From JBCLLP01 sp039738635 (GTDB lineage Bacteria; Patescibacteriota; Saccharimonadia; CAILAD01; BJGX01): a stretch of 64,000 nt of DNA. Location of the stretch: contig JBCLLN010000002.1 of assembly GCA_039738635.1 (NCBI GenBank), positions 1 through 64,000 of the forward strand, written 5' to 3'. A model generated the notes under the pieces. That model made no database searches, was not told the origin of the DNA, and was given only the letters and a program-made list of their open reading frames with translations. Below, in pieces: positions 8,032-16,299 of the stretch (positions are counted from its first letter, which is position 1; each line of letters begins with the position of its first letter). Position numbers and translations under genes: made by a program.

Positions 8032-8525
8032 TAGATTTTCTCCTCAACCCTAGCGACCCTGGCCTTAAGCTGAGAAAGTGCTTCTACAGTAGCATATGAA
8101 TTATTGATTTTATTTGTTGAGCCTAGCGACTTTGTTAGGACATCCTTAACACCAGCTGCTTCTAGCACGGCGCGAACAGCTCCGCCAGCAATTACACCAG
8201 TACCTGGGTGGGCTGGCTTGAGCAAAACAACTGCTCCACTAAAAGTAACTTGTACTTCGTGAGGTATAGTGTTGCCATTGAGGGCAAAATCAATCATGTC
8301 TTTTTTGGCTCTTGTAATCGCCTTCATAATAGAAGTTGGAGCGTCCTTGCCTTTACCAACTCCAACGCCAACTCGACCCTTGTTATTGCCAACTACGGCA
8401 GTTGCTCTAAACCTAAATCGTCGTCCACCCTTAACAACACGAGTTACGCGATCAAGTGCGATGATTCGCTCGTCAAATTCTGGTACTTCACGGTTATTAG
8501 TACGATTATTGAAATTGTTATTCAT
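8031..8525 (-). CDS. rpsE: 30S ribosomal protein S5
   Basis: A 164-residue S5, involved in decoding accuracy. The chosen start is the ATG at 8525 (MNNNFNNRTNN), 1 bp after the rplR stop; a longer frame to 8606 would lie inside rplR and adds unrelated sequence. S5 signatures are ALDRVTRVVKGGRRFRFRA (about 24-42), VVGNNKGRVGVGVGKGKDAP and PAHPGTGVIAGGAVRAVLE. The Asn-rich N-terminal extension is short. The stop codon overlaps the rplO start. Confidence 0.95.
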   Translation of the reverse strand: MNNNFNNRTNNREVPEFDERIIALDRVTRVVKGGRRFRFRATAVVGNNKGRVGVGVGKGKDAPTSIMKAITRAKKDMIDFALNGNTIPHEVQVTFSGAVVLLKPAHPGTGVIAGGAVRAVLEAAGVKDVLTKSLGSTNKINNSYATVEALSQLKARVARVEEKI

Positions 8526-8526
8526 T

Positions 8527-8862
8527 TTAAAACTCCAATCCTTCTTTACGGGCAGATTCAGCAAAAGCTTTAACTCTACCATGATAAATTTTACCGCCAC
8601 GATCAAAAACCACTTGCCCTACTTTGGCTTTCTTGCCAGCTTGAGCTATCTGCTGGCCAAGCCAAATAGCTTTCTCACTCATACTCTTAGAATCTAGCTC
8701 TTTATTAGATTCGGTGGTGGCGTAGGCGATTGTTTGAGCGGTTGAGTCAATTACTAACTGGGCGCGCAGATGCTTTTTGGAGATAGCCAAGCAAAGTCTA
8801 GGCCGAGTCTTACTACCAGATATTTTAGCGCGTATTCTACGGACTGATTTAATATTTCTCAT
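8527..8862 (-). CDS. rplR: 50S ribosomal protein L18
   Basis: A 111-residue L18, the 5S rRNA-binding protein of the central protuberance. Typical segments are RIRAKISGSKTRPRLCLAIS (about 9-28), LRAQLVIDSTAQTIAYATT and the C-terminal FDRGGKIYHGRVKAFAESAR. The order rplF-rplR-rpsE is canonical, with a 4-bp overlap with rplF. Length is normal for the short bacterial form. Confidence 0.96.
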   Translation of the reverse strand: MRNIKSVRRIRAKISGSKTRPRLCLAISKKHLRAQLVIDSTAQTIAYATTESNKELDSKSMSEKAIWLGQQIAQAGKKAKVGQVVFDRGGKIYHGRVKAFAESARKEGLEF

Positions 8863-9407
8863 TCTGAACCTCCCTTAGCGGCTGTTTTGCCAGCTTTGCG
8901 CCTGACATACTCACCGACATAACGAATTCCTTTGCCCTTATAGGGCTCTGGCTTTTTTAAGACTCTAATATTGGCAGCTGCCTCACCGACCTGTTGCTTG
9001 TCATAGCCTGTAACGGTAATTATATTTTGATTAACAGTAACTAGCACCTCTGCTGGTGGGGTGTATGCTACGGGGTGAGAGAATCCTAAGCTCATCTCCA
9101 GGACAGTGCCTTTCATTTGAGCTCTAAAGCCCACACCCTTCAGCTCTAATTGCTTGCTATATCCCTCGGATACCCCTATAACCATATTAGCAATTAGCGT
9201 CCTTTGTAGGCCATACTGCTTCTGGGTGTCTGAGTTTTGGACTTTTTGAGTAACTAGTAATTGTGAGTCTTGTTTTTTAACTTCAAGACCTTTGAGTATT
9301 TTAGTTGATAACTCACCTTTCAATCCCTTAACTACTACATTCCCAGAATCAACGGTTACATCAACTCCCTCTGGCACGATAATAGGCGCTCGGCCGATTC
9401 TACTCAT
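8859..9407 (-). CDS. rplF: 50S ribosomal protein L6
   Basis: A 182-residue L6 with two related domains (about 1-80 and 82-175). It starts MSRIGRAPIIVPEGV and ends with the highly conserved PEPYKGKGIRYVGEYVRRKAG segment that binds 23S rRNA near the sarcin-ricin loop. It lies between rpsH (1 bp gap) and rplR (4 bp overlap) in the standard spc order. Confidence 0.96.
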   Translation of the reverse strand: MSRIGRAPIIVPEGVDVTVDSGNVVVKGLKGELSTKILKGLEVKKQDSQLLVTQKVQNSDTQKQYGLQRTLIANMVIGVSEGYSKQLELKGVGFRAQMKGTVLEMSLGFSHPVAYTPPAEVLVTVNQNIITVTGYDKQQVGEAAANIRVLKKPEPYKGKGIRYVGEYVRRKAGKTAAKGGSE

Positions 9408-9408
9408 C

Positions 9409-9795
9409 TTAGTAAACCTTGCATATTAATTCACCGCCGATGCCTTTTTTGCGAGCTTCTTTGCCGGTCATAATGCCAGCCGGGGTAGAGATTATAACTA
9501 TTCCTCGGCCGGTACGGACTGTTGGGATGCTAGTAGCACTGGCGTATATTCGGCGTCCAGGCTTACTAACTCTCACCAGGCTTTCTGGCTGAGATGGTCC
9601 ATTAAGCCCAACGCTAAGTTGCTTAAATCCACCTAGCGTTACCACCGATACCTTGCCCAGGTAACCATTACTATGAAGAATCTCGGCAATTGCTACCTTG
9701 AGCTTGGAGTGTGGCATTACTACCACCGATTTATTGGACATAATGCCATTTCGGATTCTAGTTAGCATATCTGCGATTGGGTCTGTTGTTATCAT
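9409..9795 (-). CDS. rpsH: 30S ribosomal protein S8
   Basis: A 128-residue S8, a 16S rRNA central-domain binder and, in many bacteria, the translational repressor of the spc operon. It begins TDPIADMLTRIRNGIM and ends with the signature TVRTGRGIVIISTPAGIMTG followed by ARKKGIGGELICKVY. It lies between rpsN and rplF with short gaps. Length is normal. Confidence 0.97.
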   Translation of the reverse strand: MITTDPIADMLTRIRNGIMSNKSVVVMPHSKLKVAIAEILHSNGYLGKVSVVTLGGFKQLSVGLNGPSQPESLVRVSKPGRRIYASATSIPTVRTGRGIVIISTPAGIMTGKEARKKGIGGELICKVY

Positions 9796-9806
9796 AATAT
9801 CATCTC

Positions 9807-10076
9807 CTACCAGCTCGACTTAGTTACACCTGGAATCTGCCCTTTAGCGGCGTACTCCCGGAAGGTTAATCTACTTAGGCCAAACTGCCTGATATAACCG
9901 CGTGATCGACCAGTAATCGCACATCTATTGCGCTGACGATTGGGATTAGAATTCCGTGGCAATTGAGCCAAGCCATCTAAATCTCCATCGGCTCGAAGTT
10001 GAGCGCGCTTATCGGCAAATTTAAGAGCTAATTTTCTTCGTTTTATTTCTCTTTGGATTAATGCTTTTCTAGCCAT
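9807..10076 (-). CDS. rpsN: 30S ribosomal protein S14, zinc-independent form
   Basis: An 89-residue S14 of the long zinc-free type. It has QRNRCAITGRSRGYIRQFGL (about 48-67) and SRLTFREYAAKGQIPGVTKS, but not the paired CxxC motifs of the short 61-residue zinc-binding form. It assembles late into the small-subunit head. Its start overlaps the rplE stop codon. Length and order are standard. Confidence 0.96.
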   Translation of the reverse strand: MARKALIQREIKRRKLALKFADKRAQLRADGDLDGLAQLPRNSNPNRQRNRCAITGRSRGYIRQFGLSRLTFREYAAKGQIPGVTKSSW

Positions 10077-10615
10077 TACTTCGCTCCTTTCGCAAACGGC
10101 ATACCAAACTTTTCAAGCAATGCCTTGGTATTGTCGCCACTAATTACTATTGTTATTTGTAAGCCATGAATTGACGAGGCTTCTTCGTAGGAAATTTCTG
10201 GGAAAACTGTCTGGTCGCTAAAGCCAATGCTGTAATTGCCACTGCTATCAAAGGCCTTAGTACTAACGCCATGAAAGTCTCTGGTGCGAGGCAATACTAT
10301 AGATATAAGACGATCCAGGAAGCTATACATTCTCTCCCCTCGAAGAGTAACCTTGGCACCAATTGGCATTCCCTCGCGTAATTTAAAGCTAGCAATACTG
10401 TGCTGAGCCTTAGTTATGATTGGTTTTTGGCCCGTAATCTTAGTCAGGGTCGCCACTACTATATCCAGGTACTTGCTATCGGCTACTGCTTTGCCAGCAC
10501 CACTATTGATAACAATCTTTTCGATTCTAGGAATCTGGTGAATATTGGTGATGCCAAGCTCCTTTTGAAGTTCGCCTCGGACTCTCTTGGTATATGTGGT
10601 TTGTAATCTATTCAT
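10076..10615 (-). CDS. rplE: 50S ribosomal protein L5
   Basis: A 179-residue L5, which binds 5S rRNA and contacts P-site tRNA. Recognisable segments are IPRIEKIVINSGAGKAVADS (about 28-47), TGQKPIITKAQHSIASFKLR and the C-terminal IHGLQITIVISGDNTKAL. It follows rplX after 2 bp and overlaps rpsN. Length is normal. Confidence 0.96.
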   Translation of the reverse strand: MNRLQTTYTKRVRGELQKELGITNIHQIPRIEKIVINSGAGKAVADSKYLDIVVATLTKITGQKPIITKAQHSIASFKLREGMPIGAKVTLRGERMYSFLDRLISIVLPRTRDFHGVSTKAFDSSGNYSIGFSDQTVFPEISYEEASSIHGLQITIVISGDNTKALLEKFGMPFAKGAK

Positions 10616-10617
10616 GG

Positions 10618-10977
10618 CTATTTATCCTTATCCTTAATATCTGGTTTTTTAGTTTCCTGCTTGACCTTAGGGTTAGTGAATTTTGAAACCTTGAAAATTC
10701 GCTCTTTTTTACCGCTTGTGATGCGCTTATAGCCAACTCTAGCTGGCTTACCGCTAGCTGGGTCTATGACCATAACCTTAGCAACAGAGAGTGGCTTGGA
10801 CACATCTAGTATTCCGCCTTTGGGATTAGCCTGACTGGGCTTAGTGTGGCGCTTAACTACATTAATGCCCTCAATCACGACTTGATTGGTGGCTGGCAGG
10901 GCCACAACTACTTCCCCGGTCTTGCCTTTGTCGCGGCCAGAAATTACCATTACCTTGTCTTTACGCAAAATCTTCAT
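10618..10977 (-). CDS. rplX: 50S ribosomal protein L24
   Basis: A 119-residue L24, an assembly-initiator protein with an N-terminal KOW motif (KVMVISGRDKGKTGEVVVAL, about 8-27) and a central VVKRHTKPSQANPKGGI segment. The last 20 residues are a charged Lys/Asp-rich tail. The gene abuts rplN with no spacer. Confidence 0.95.
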   Translation of the reverse strand: MKILRKDKVMVISGRDKGKTGEVVVALPATNQVVIEGINVVKRHTKPSQANPKGGILDVSKPLSVAKVMVIDPASGKPARVGYKRITSGKKERIFKVSKFTNPKVKQETKKPDIKDKDK

Positions 10978-11346
10978 CTACAGCACCTCCGGAGCTAGTG
11001 AGACTATCTTCATAAAGCCTTTTTCGCGCAATTCGCGGGTTACGGGGCCAAAGATGCGGGTCCCCCTAGGCACATTGTTGGCATCAATAATTACTGCTGC
11101 GTTCTCATCAAATCTTATATTACTACCATCTCGCCTAGTTACTTCTCGTTTGGTTCGCACCACTACAGCCCGGATAATTTCTTTCTTTTTGACTGTTCCG
11201 TTGGGCGTAGCTACCTTAACGCTAGCAACAATAATATCACCGATGCGAGCATAGCGCCTTTTGCTACCGCCTAGCACTTTAATACACATAATATGCTTAG
11301 CTCCAGTATTGTCAGCTACTTTTAGTCTGGTTTCTGACTGTATCAT
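10978..11346 (-). CDS. rplN: 50S ribosomal protein L14
   Basis: A 122-residue L14 at the subunit interface. It begins MIQSETRLKVADNTGAKHIM and carries VAIIDANNVPRGTRIFGPVT-like sequence near residues 84-103, then the C-terminal REKGFMKIVSLAPEVL. Its start overlaps rpsQ by 4 bp. The order rpsQ-rplN-rplX is canonical. Confidence 0.97.
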   Translation of the reverse strand: MIQSETRLKVADNTGAKHIMCIKVLGGSKRRYARIGDIIVASVKVATPNGTVKKKEIIRAVVVRTKREVTRRDGSNIRFDENAAVIIDANNVPRGTRIFGPVTRELREKGFMKIVSLAPEVL

Positions 11347-11606
11347 TCGTTAATCTCCGTTTTTATAATAGCCTGCTCGAGCACTTTAATGAGCTTAAAA
11401 TGCTTATTTTTGCTAATTGGCCGAGTTTCAGATATTTCTACCATATCGCCTAAATTGGCTTGGCCAGTTTCGTCATGAGCCTGGAATCTTGTGGTCACAA
11501 GATATGACTTCTTATAGATTGGATGAGACTTACGGCGCTCAACGGCCACTATGATAGTCTTATCCATTTTGGTTGATACAACCCTTCCTGTTAGTGTGCG
11601 ACTCAT
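11343..11606 (-). CDS. rpsQ: 30S ribosomal protein S17
   Basis: An 87-residue S17 with an OB fold. The N-terminal half shows LTGRVVSTKMDKTIIVAVER and the second half the family motif GDMVEISETRPISKNKHFKL (about 56-75). It overlaps rpmC at its start and rplN at its stop by 4 bp each, so translation of the three is probably coupled. Confidence 0.97.
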   Translation of the reverse strand: MSRTLTGRVVSTKMDKTIIVAVERRKSHPIYKKSYLVTTRFQAHDETGQANLGDMVEISETRPISKNKHFKLIKVLEQAIIKTEINE

Positions 11607-11812
11607 GATTTTTCTCCTTGTGAGGCCTTTGCTTGTTCGGCTATTATGGTTAATATTCTGGCTACTGTTATTTTAACGGCATGCATTTGCTTAACATTTT
11701 TGACTTCCTTGACGCGATAGTCAATATTAAGCTGGGCTAGTTTGGCTCTAGATTCTAGCAAGCTTTTGTGTAGTTCTTTAGTGGACATGTTGCGTAGTTG
11801 CTTAGCTTTCAT
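11603..11812 (-). CDS. rpmC: 50S ribosomal protein L29
   Basis: A 69-residue helical L29 near the peptide exit tunnel, a docking point for trigger factor and the signal recognition particle. The motif ELHKSLLESRAKLAQLNIDY (about 13-32) and a second helix KITVARILTIIAEQ are typical. It overlaps rplP by 11 bp and rpsQ by 4 bp. Confidence 0.94.
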   Translation of the reverse strand: MKAKQLRNMSTKELHKSLLESRAKLAQLNIDYRVKEVKNVKQMHAVKITVARILTIIAEQAKASQGEKS

Positions 11813-12233
11813 CGGTTTCTCCTAGGTGGGCTTTTACTATAAATTTAGTCTTTATTGGAAGTTTGTAGGAGGCTAGTCGCATAGCTTCTTTAGCAACATC
11901 CTCGCTTACTCCGTCCATCTCAAATAACATCTTGCCGGCCTGAACCTTAGCAACATAATGGTCTAGCGCACCCTTACCTGACCCCATTCGAACTTCGGCC
12001 GGTTTCTTGGTGATGGGAGTGTGGGGGAAAATTCGAATCCAGATCTTACCGCCACGCTTGATGTAGCGGGTCATACTACGCCGAGCAGCTTCAATTTGCC
12101 TAGAGGTTATTCGCTCGTTCCCAAGCGCCTTTAACCCATAGCTACCAAAGCTAATTTCCGTTCCTCTAGTAGCCAGGCCGGTGTTGCGGCCTTTTTGAGC
12201 TTTTCGGTATTTAGTTTTGCGTGGCATTAACAT
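11802..12233 (-). CDS. rplP: 50S ribosomal protein L16
   Basis: A 143-residue L16, essential for A-site tRNA accommodation. Conserved blocks are MPRKTKYRKAQKGRN, FGSYGLKALGNERITSRQIE (about 30-49), WIRIFPHTPITKKPAEVRMG and GKGALDHYVAKVQAGKMLFE. The first ATG is chosen because AGGAG lies 7 nt upstream; a second in-frame ATG two codons later is further from it. Confidence 0.96.
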   Translation of the reverse strand: MLMPRKTKYRKAQKGRNTGLATRGTEISFGSYGLKALGNERITSRQIEAARRSMTRYIKRGGKIWIRIFPHTPITKKPAEVRMGSGKGALDHYVAKVQAGKMLFEMDGVSEDVAKEAMRLASYKLPIKTKFIVKAHLGETDES

Positions 12234-12244
12234 CTTTTATCTCC

Positions 12245-12862
12245 TTAACCTTTATAAATCCATACTTTTACGCCGATCACTCCAAAAGTGGTTTTGGCTT
12301 CAGCCGCGGCGTAATCAATATTTGCTTTAATTGTATGAAGTGGAATACTACCAACGGCAGAGGTTTCGCGTCGGGCCATTTCGGCACCATTTAAACGCCC
12401 CGATACACTGACCTTGGCTCCTAGAGCTCCGGCTCGTACTGCTGCCTCGGTGGTACTCTTGATGACTCTGCGGAAAGGCAAACGGCGCTCCAGCTGAGAG
12501 GCAACATTCTGGGCTACCAGCTGAGCGTTAAGTTCTGGGTTCTTAACCTCTTCAATGTTTATCTTAAATGTTCCATCTATAATCTTTGCTAGATCCTTTT
12601 TAAGGGCGTCAATACCGGCACCGCTACGGCCTATAACTACTCCTGGCTTGGCGGTGTAGATGGTAACTATTAGCTCATTATTAGATCGCTCTATCTCAAT
12701 CTTGGCAACAGAAGCTCGATAGCCCAGTTTGCTAGCGATAAGTTGGCGGATACGAATATCTTGAACGACTGAAGATGCAAAATTACGGCTATCAAACCAT
12801 TTTGACTGCCAGTCTTTTGTAAAGATTAACCTAAAACCTACTGGATTTATCTTTTGTCCCAT
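12245..12862 (-). CDS. rpsC: 30S ribosomal protein S3
   Basis: A 205-residue S3, part of the mRNA entry channel. It begins MGQKINPVGFRLIFTKDWQS, has a KH domain around residues 40-110 (with VVIGRSGAGIDALKKDL) and the C-terminal domain with RRLPFRRVIKSTTEAAVRAG and AEMARRETSAVGSIPLHTI. It ends soon after the core, without the longer tail of the 230-residue proteobacterial form. It follows rplV by 3 bp. Confidence 0.96.
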   Translation of the reverse strand: MGQKINPVGFRLIFTKDWQSKWFDSRNFASSVVQDIRIRQLIASKLGYRASVAKIEIERSNNELIVTIYTAKPGVVIGRSGAGIDALKKDLAKIIDGTFKINIEEVKNPELNAQLVAQNVASQLERRLPFRRVIKSTTEAAVRAGALGAKVSVSGRLNGAEMARRETSAVGSIPLHTIKANIDYAAAEAKTTFGVIGVKVWIYKG

Positions 12863-12865
12863 TAC

Positions 12866-13327
12866 TTATAGTCCTCGCTTCTTTTTAGTGATTTTGGTAG
12901 TAACCTTAGGCTTGCCATAGGACTTGGTAGCGGTCTTTGCTGTGGTGCTTTGGGGCTTTGCGGGGGGAGTTTGGGGCCCAGCCTGCGACTTATCATCGCC
13001 ACTATCGAGGATAATTCTAAGATGCGCCATAGGGTGCTCTATACGACCGTAGATTCCCTTAGCTCTTGGCCGGCCGCGCTTTAATTTAGGTCCCTGATCA
13101 ACTCTTATCTCAGATACAACTAGCCCAGCACTATTGAGTTGATAGTTATTCTCGGCATTAGCAATGGCACTCTTAAGCCCGGCAAATATCATACGAGCTG
13201 ATTTCTGGGGCATATTTAACAATATCTCCTGGGCACTTATGGCTCGCTGGCCACGCACCATGTCAGCTCCAAGACGAAGCTTTTGGGCAGATATTCTTAG
13301 GTATTTAATGTTGGCAACTACTTTCAT
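12866..13327 (-). CDS. rplV: 50S ribosomal protein L22
   Basis: A 153-residue L22, whose extended loop lines the peptide exit tunnel. The core (about 1-112) includes KYLRISAQKLRLGADMVRGQ and the loop RVDQGPKLKRGRPRAKGIYG with RIEHPMAHLRIIL. Residues 113-153 form a Pro/Lys/Thr-rich basic tail absent from the usual 110-residue protein. It lies between rpsS and rpsC. Confidence 0.95.
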   Translation of the reverse strand: MKVVANIKYLRISAQKLRLGADMVRGQRAISAQEILLNMPQKSARMIFAGLKSAIANAENNYQLNSAGLVVSEIRVDQGPKLKRGRPRAKGIYGRIEHPMAHLRIILDSGDDKSQAGPQTPPAKPQSTTAKTATKSYGKPKVTTKITKKKRGL

Positions 13328-13336
13328 AATAATTCC

Positions 13337-13618
13337 TTACGACTTCCCTTCGGCTTTGGCTAACTTACCACCGTGGCCTCTAAATTTACGGGTAGGAGCA
13401 AATTCGCCAAGCTTGTGGCCAACCATATTTTCGGTCAGCAAGACTGGCGTATGAACCTTGCCATTATGCACAGCGATTGTTTTACCAACCATCTCTGGAC
13501 TAATAGTGCTGGACCGGGACCATGTTTTAATAATAGTCTTGTCGTTAACTCCCAAGGCCATAATCTTTCTTAAAAGTTTTGGGTCAATAAATGGTCCCTT
13601 TTTGCTTGATCGGCTCAT
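13337..13618 (-). CDS. rpsS: 30S ribosomal protein S19
   Basis: A 93-residue S19 of the small-subunit head. It starts MSRSSKKGPFIDPKLLRKI and has the family motif TWSRSSTISPEMVGKTIAVH (about 32-51) with NMVGHKLGEFAPTRKFRGHG. It abuts rplB with no spacer. Length is normal. Confidence 0.97.
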   Translation of the reverse strand: MSRSSKKGPFIDPKLLRKIMALGVNDKTIIKTWSRSSTISPEMVGKTIAVHNGKVHTPVLLTENMVGHKLGEFAPTRKFRGHGGKLAKAEGKS

Positions 13619-14449
13619 TTAATTCCTTCCTTTCCCGCGGCCACGAATAATCATAGCGCTAGTTGATTTACGACGACGCGTCTTGAGCCCCATAGCTACC
13701 TTACCCCATGGAGTTCGAGGAATTCGTCCTGGCCCACTAAGACCCTCACCGCCACCCATAGGGTGATCGGAGGGATTCATGGCCTTGCCTCGAACTGATG
13801 GTCGGCGACCCATATGGCGCTTCCGGCCAGCCGATCCGATAGTAATATTTTGGTGGTCAGCATTACTAACCTGGCCAACTGTAGCCATACATTCTGCCAA
13901 AATAAGTCGAACCTCGCCAGATGGTAGTTTAATTTGAGCCCAGCCATCTTCGCGGGCTGCAAGCTGAGCCCTAGCCCCGGCGCTACGGGCTAGCTGACCG
14001 CCACGGCCTGGTTGCATTTCAATATTACAAATAGTTGAGCCGACAGGAATATCCTTGAGCTTAAGTCGGTTGCCAGACTTAATTTCGGCGCCATCACCAG
14101 AGGCTACAAACTTACCAACACCCATATTAGCAGTGGCTAAAATATAGGCCTTACTGCCATCTTCAAGTCTTAAAAGGGCAATGTTAGCTGTGCGGTTAGG
14201 GTCATACTCAAGTGCTATAATCTCGGCTTTATGGGCGCTAGCAAACACAAAATCAACTAATCTATAGGCCCGTTTGGCTCCGCCACCACGATGTCTGGTG
14301 GTAATTCTTCCTTGGTTATTGCGGCCCGATTGCTTGGTCAGAGGAACTGTTAGGGATTTTTCTGGCTTTTTTTTGGTCAAGTTAGAAAAGTCTGCCACAC
14401 TCATATTTCTGCGGGCTGCAGTATTGGGCTTAAGTACTCGAATTGCCAT
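13619..14449 (-). CDS. rplB: 50S ribosomal protein L2
   Basis: A 276-residue L2, a core protein next to the peptidyl-transferase centre. It contains GRITTRHRGGGAKRAYRLVD (about 48-67), the KH-like and SH3-like middle domains and the signature GRRPSVRGKAMNPSDHPMGG with GEGLSGPGRIPRTPWGK (about 215-251); the conserved His equivalent to E. coli His229 is in this block. It overlaps rplW by a TAATG junction. Confidence 0.97.
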   Translation of the reverse strand: MAIRVLKPNTAARRNMSVADFSNLTKKKPEKSLTVPLTKQSGRNNQGRITTRHRGGGAKRAYRLVDFVFASAHKAEIIALEYDPNRTANIALLRLEDGSKAYILATANMGVGKFVASGDGAEIKSGNRLKLKDIPVGSTICNIEMQPGRGGQLARSAGARAQLAAREDGWAQIKLPSGEVRLILAECMATVGQVSNADHQNITIGSAGRKRHMGRRPSVRGKAMNPSDHPMGGGEGLSGPGRIPRTPWGKVAMGLKTRRRKSTSAMIIRGRGKGRN

Positions 14450-14745
14450 TACTTCTTCTTCCCCTCTTCGGGTGGTGCAAATACAGCTATCTTTTGACCT
14501 TTTTTAATAGTTACATAGGCGCGCTTAATGTCTTTCCGCTGACCCACAACTCCCTTAAATTTCTTAACCTTGCCTTTAATGACGGCTATCCTAACTTTTA
14601 TTACATCTACCTTGAATTGAGCCTTAACGACAGTAGCCACGAGTGGTTTATTGGCGGCTTTATTAACATCAAAGAGATATGTGCCCTTGGTTGCTAAACT
14701 CATACTCTTCTCGGTAATTACTGGTTTTAATATAATTGTCGTCAT
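14449..14745 (-). CDS. rplW: 50S ribosomal protein L23
   Basis: A 98-residue L23 at the tunnel exit, the main docking site of trigger factor. The start chosen is the ATG at 14745 (MTTIILKPVITEKS), which overlaps the rplD TGA as ATGA; a longer frame to 14802 lies within rplD. L23 motifs are PVITEKSMSLATKGTYLFDV and KGVVGQRKDIKRAYVTIKKG. Trigger factor is encoded in this window at 36051. Confidence 0.95.
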   Translation of the reverse strand: MTTIILKPVITEKSMSLATKGTYLFDVNKAANKPLVATVVKAQFKVDVIKVRIAVIKGKVKKFKGVVGQRKDIKRAYVTIKKGQKIAVFAPPEEGKKK

Positions 14746-15407
14746 TTGGTCTCTCCGGCTGTTTTGGTGAGTCGTGAGGACCCAGCAGTTGTGCCAAGCC
14801 AAGCTTCTAGCTCAGCTAGCCCCTCGCTATCGATGATAATTACATCGGCGTCAAGAACTGCTGCAACATTAAGCTGTTTGATGGAAATAAGCCTAATGCC
14901 ACCAATATTTCGTGCTGACGCCTTGAATTTATCGTTTAGTTTGGCGGCAGCAATTAAAATAGAGCCTTCGGCTCCAATTTTATCAATCATCTCCACGACT
15001 TTACTGGTCTTGTAATCGGTAGCCGAAAAAGCTTCAATAATCTTAATATTTTCTACCTTCAAACTAAGGGCCTGCTTGAGGCTAGATCGAATCATGCTCT
15101 TGGGCATATTCTTAGTATAATTTTCGTTGCCAGTAGGGCCAAAAGCCACGCCACCATGGCGCCAAATAGGGTTACGAGTAGATCCAAACCGGGCCCGACC
15201 TGTTCCCTTTTGCTTCCAAGGCTTGCGTCCACCACCAGAAACCTCGCCTCTAGATAGGACCTTGGCGTTATTGGTACGAATATTAGCAAAAAATCTATTG
15301 TAGGCAATTTTAAGCTGGTCGGGGTTGGCAGCTACTCCAAAAATGATCTTTGGCAATGTTACCTCGCCTTTTTTTACACCAACGCTAGAATAGCTAACAA
15401 CTTTCAT
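14742..15407 (-). CDS. rplD: 50S ribosomal protein L4
   Basis: A 221-residue L4, whose extended loop reaches the exit tunnel. The loop region reads NAKVLSRGEVSGGGRKPWKQ then KGTGRARFGSTRNPIWRHGG (about 48-87). The C-terminal globular part ends DVIIIDSEGLAELEAWLG with a short tail. In enterobacteria L4 autoregulates the S10 operon through its leader; here the leader precedes rplC because rpsJ lies elsewhere. Confidence 0.96.
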   Translation of the reverse strand: MKVVSYSSVGVKKGEVTLPKIIFGVAANPDQLKIAYNRFFANIRTNNAKVLSRGEVSGGGRKPWKQKGTGRARFGSTRNPIWRHGGVAFGPTGNENYTKNMPKSMIRSSLKQALSLKVENIKIIEAFSATDYKTSKVVEMIDKIGAEGSILIAAAKLNDKFKASARNIGGIRLISIKQLNVAAVLDADVIIIDSEGLAELEAWLGTTAGSSRLTKTAGETK

Positions 15408-16048
15408 TATTTAAACCCTTCAATCATGACCAGACCACGCCTGGGGCCAGGGACGCTACCAACTACAGCAATCAGATTCTTCTCAACATCAATTACGGCT
15501 ATTTTTTGATTTTTAATAGTGACTTTGCTGTGGCCCATTTGACCAGACATCTTAAAGCCCTTAAATACATGCTGGGGGTATCCAGCACCAATTGAGCCAG
15601 GCCCACGGTAATTATGACTACCATGGGTTTTTGGGGCACGATGGAAATTGTGGCGCTTGATGGTGCCGGCAAATCCCTTGCCCTTTGAGATGCCAGATAC
15701 AACTACCTTATCGCCCACCTCAAATAGCTCAACAGTGAGCTTATCGCCAACTTTTAGTGGGGCTGGTTGCTCGATGTCTTCGGCAACTTCGGCAGTGATA
15801 GTGGTGCTACGGACTTCCTTAAGGGTAGTGCTCTTAGCACCAGAGGCCTTAAGCTGACCAGCTTGGGTCTTGGAAAGCTTTTTAGATTCCCCAAAACCAA
15901 TTTGAGCAGCACTATAGCCATCTGTTTCAATTGATTTTAGCCTAACAATAACGCAAGGACCAGCTTCAAGAACGGTTACACCGCTTCGAACTCCATTGGC
16001 ATCAAATATTTGGGTCATTCCGACCTTTTTAGCTAGTAGGGCTTTCAT
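15407..16048 (-). CDS. rplC: 50S ribosomal protein L3
   Basis: A 213-residue L3, an assembly initiator. It starts MKALLAKKVGMTQIFDANGV and carries the signature KGFAGTIKRHNFHRAPKTHG (about 124-143) with SHNYRGPGSIGAG; the central extension points to the peptidyl-transferase centre. It is the first gene of this block, from the promoter at 16199-16228 and a leader of about 144 nt. rpsJ, normally directly upstream, is separated by the ABC-F and DUF4870-like genes. Confidence 0.97.
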   Translation of the reverse strand: MKALLAKKVGMTQIFDANGVRSGVTVLEAGPCVIVRLKSIETDGYSAAQIGFGESKKLSKTQAGQLKASGAKSTTLKEVRSTTITAEVAEDIEQPAPLKVGDKLTVELFEVGDKVVVSGISKGKGFAGTIKRHNFHRAPKTHGSHNYRGPGSIGAGYPQHVFKGFKMSGQMGHSKVTIKNQKIAVIDVEKNLIAVVGSVPGPRRGLVMIEGFK

Positions 16049-16192
16049 ATGTCCTTGCTTGGTAAAATAATAAAATCTGAGTAAGCGGATTGGTTTCTTG
16101 GCTTGCCGCTATGGCAATCCAGGACCTAATCACTTCTCAGTTTTTTACTCTCTATATATTAAATAAAATATTAAATAGAAAAGTAAAAGTCA
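16049..16192 (-). promoter_or_regulatory. Structured leader of the rplC operon
   Basis: The transcript leader can form a hairpin closed by CTGAG (16140-16136) and CTCAG (16081-16077), with GGATTG/CAATCC (16087-16092 and 16115-16120) inside and a competing TTGCC/GGCAA stem that shares 16115-16117. This resembles a ribosomal-protein autoregulatory leader, but no known class could be assigned. Confidence 0.4.
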
Positions 16193-16198
16193 GAGCTA

Positions 16199-16228
16199 AT
16201 TGTATCAGATTATCACCAGGTATGTCAA
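16199..16228 (-). promoter_or_regulatory. rplC operon promoter
   Basis: On the minus strand TTGACA (16228-16223) and TACAAT (16204-16199), 18-bp spacer. Predicted start about 16192. Confidence 0.75.
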
Positions 16229-16239
16229 CAATTACTTTT

Positions 16240-16272
16240 TAAAAGATACCCTTAAAGTAGGGGCGTCTTTTA
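16240..16272 (-). terminator. Terminator after the DUF4870-like gene
   Basis: An imperfect hairpin with CCC/GGG and GA/TC arms, ending TCTTTT on the minus strand and flanked by A- and T-rich arms on both sides, so it may work in both directions. Confidence 0.5.
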
Positions 16273-16299
16273 TGCTTTTAAGTTAGCTAATAATATTGC

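Noticed and set aside
8526..8606. Longer N-terminus of S5
   Set aside because: The extra codons lie inside rplR and do not resemble S5; the ATG at 8525 begins right after the rplR stop.
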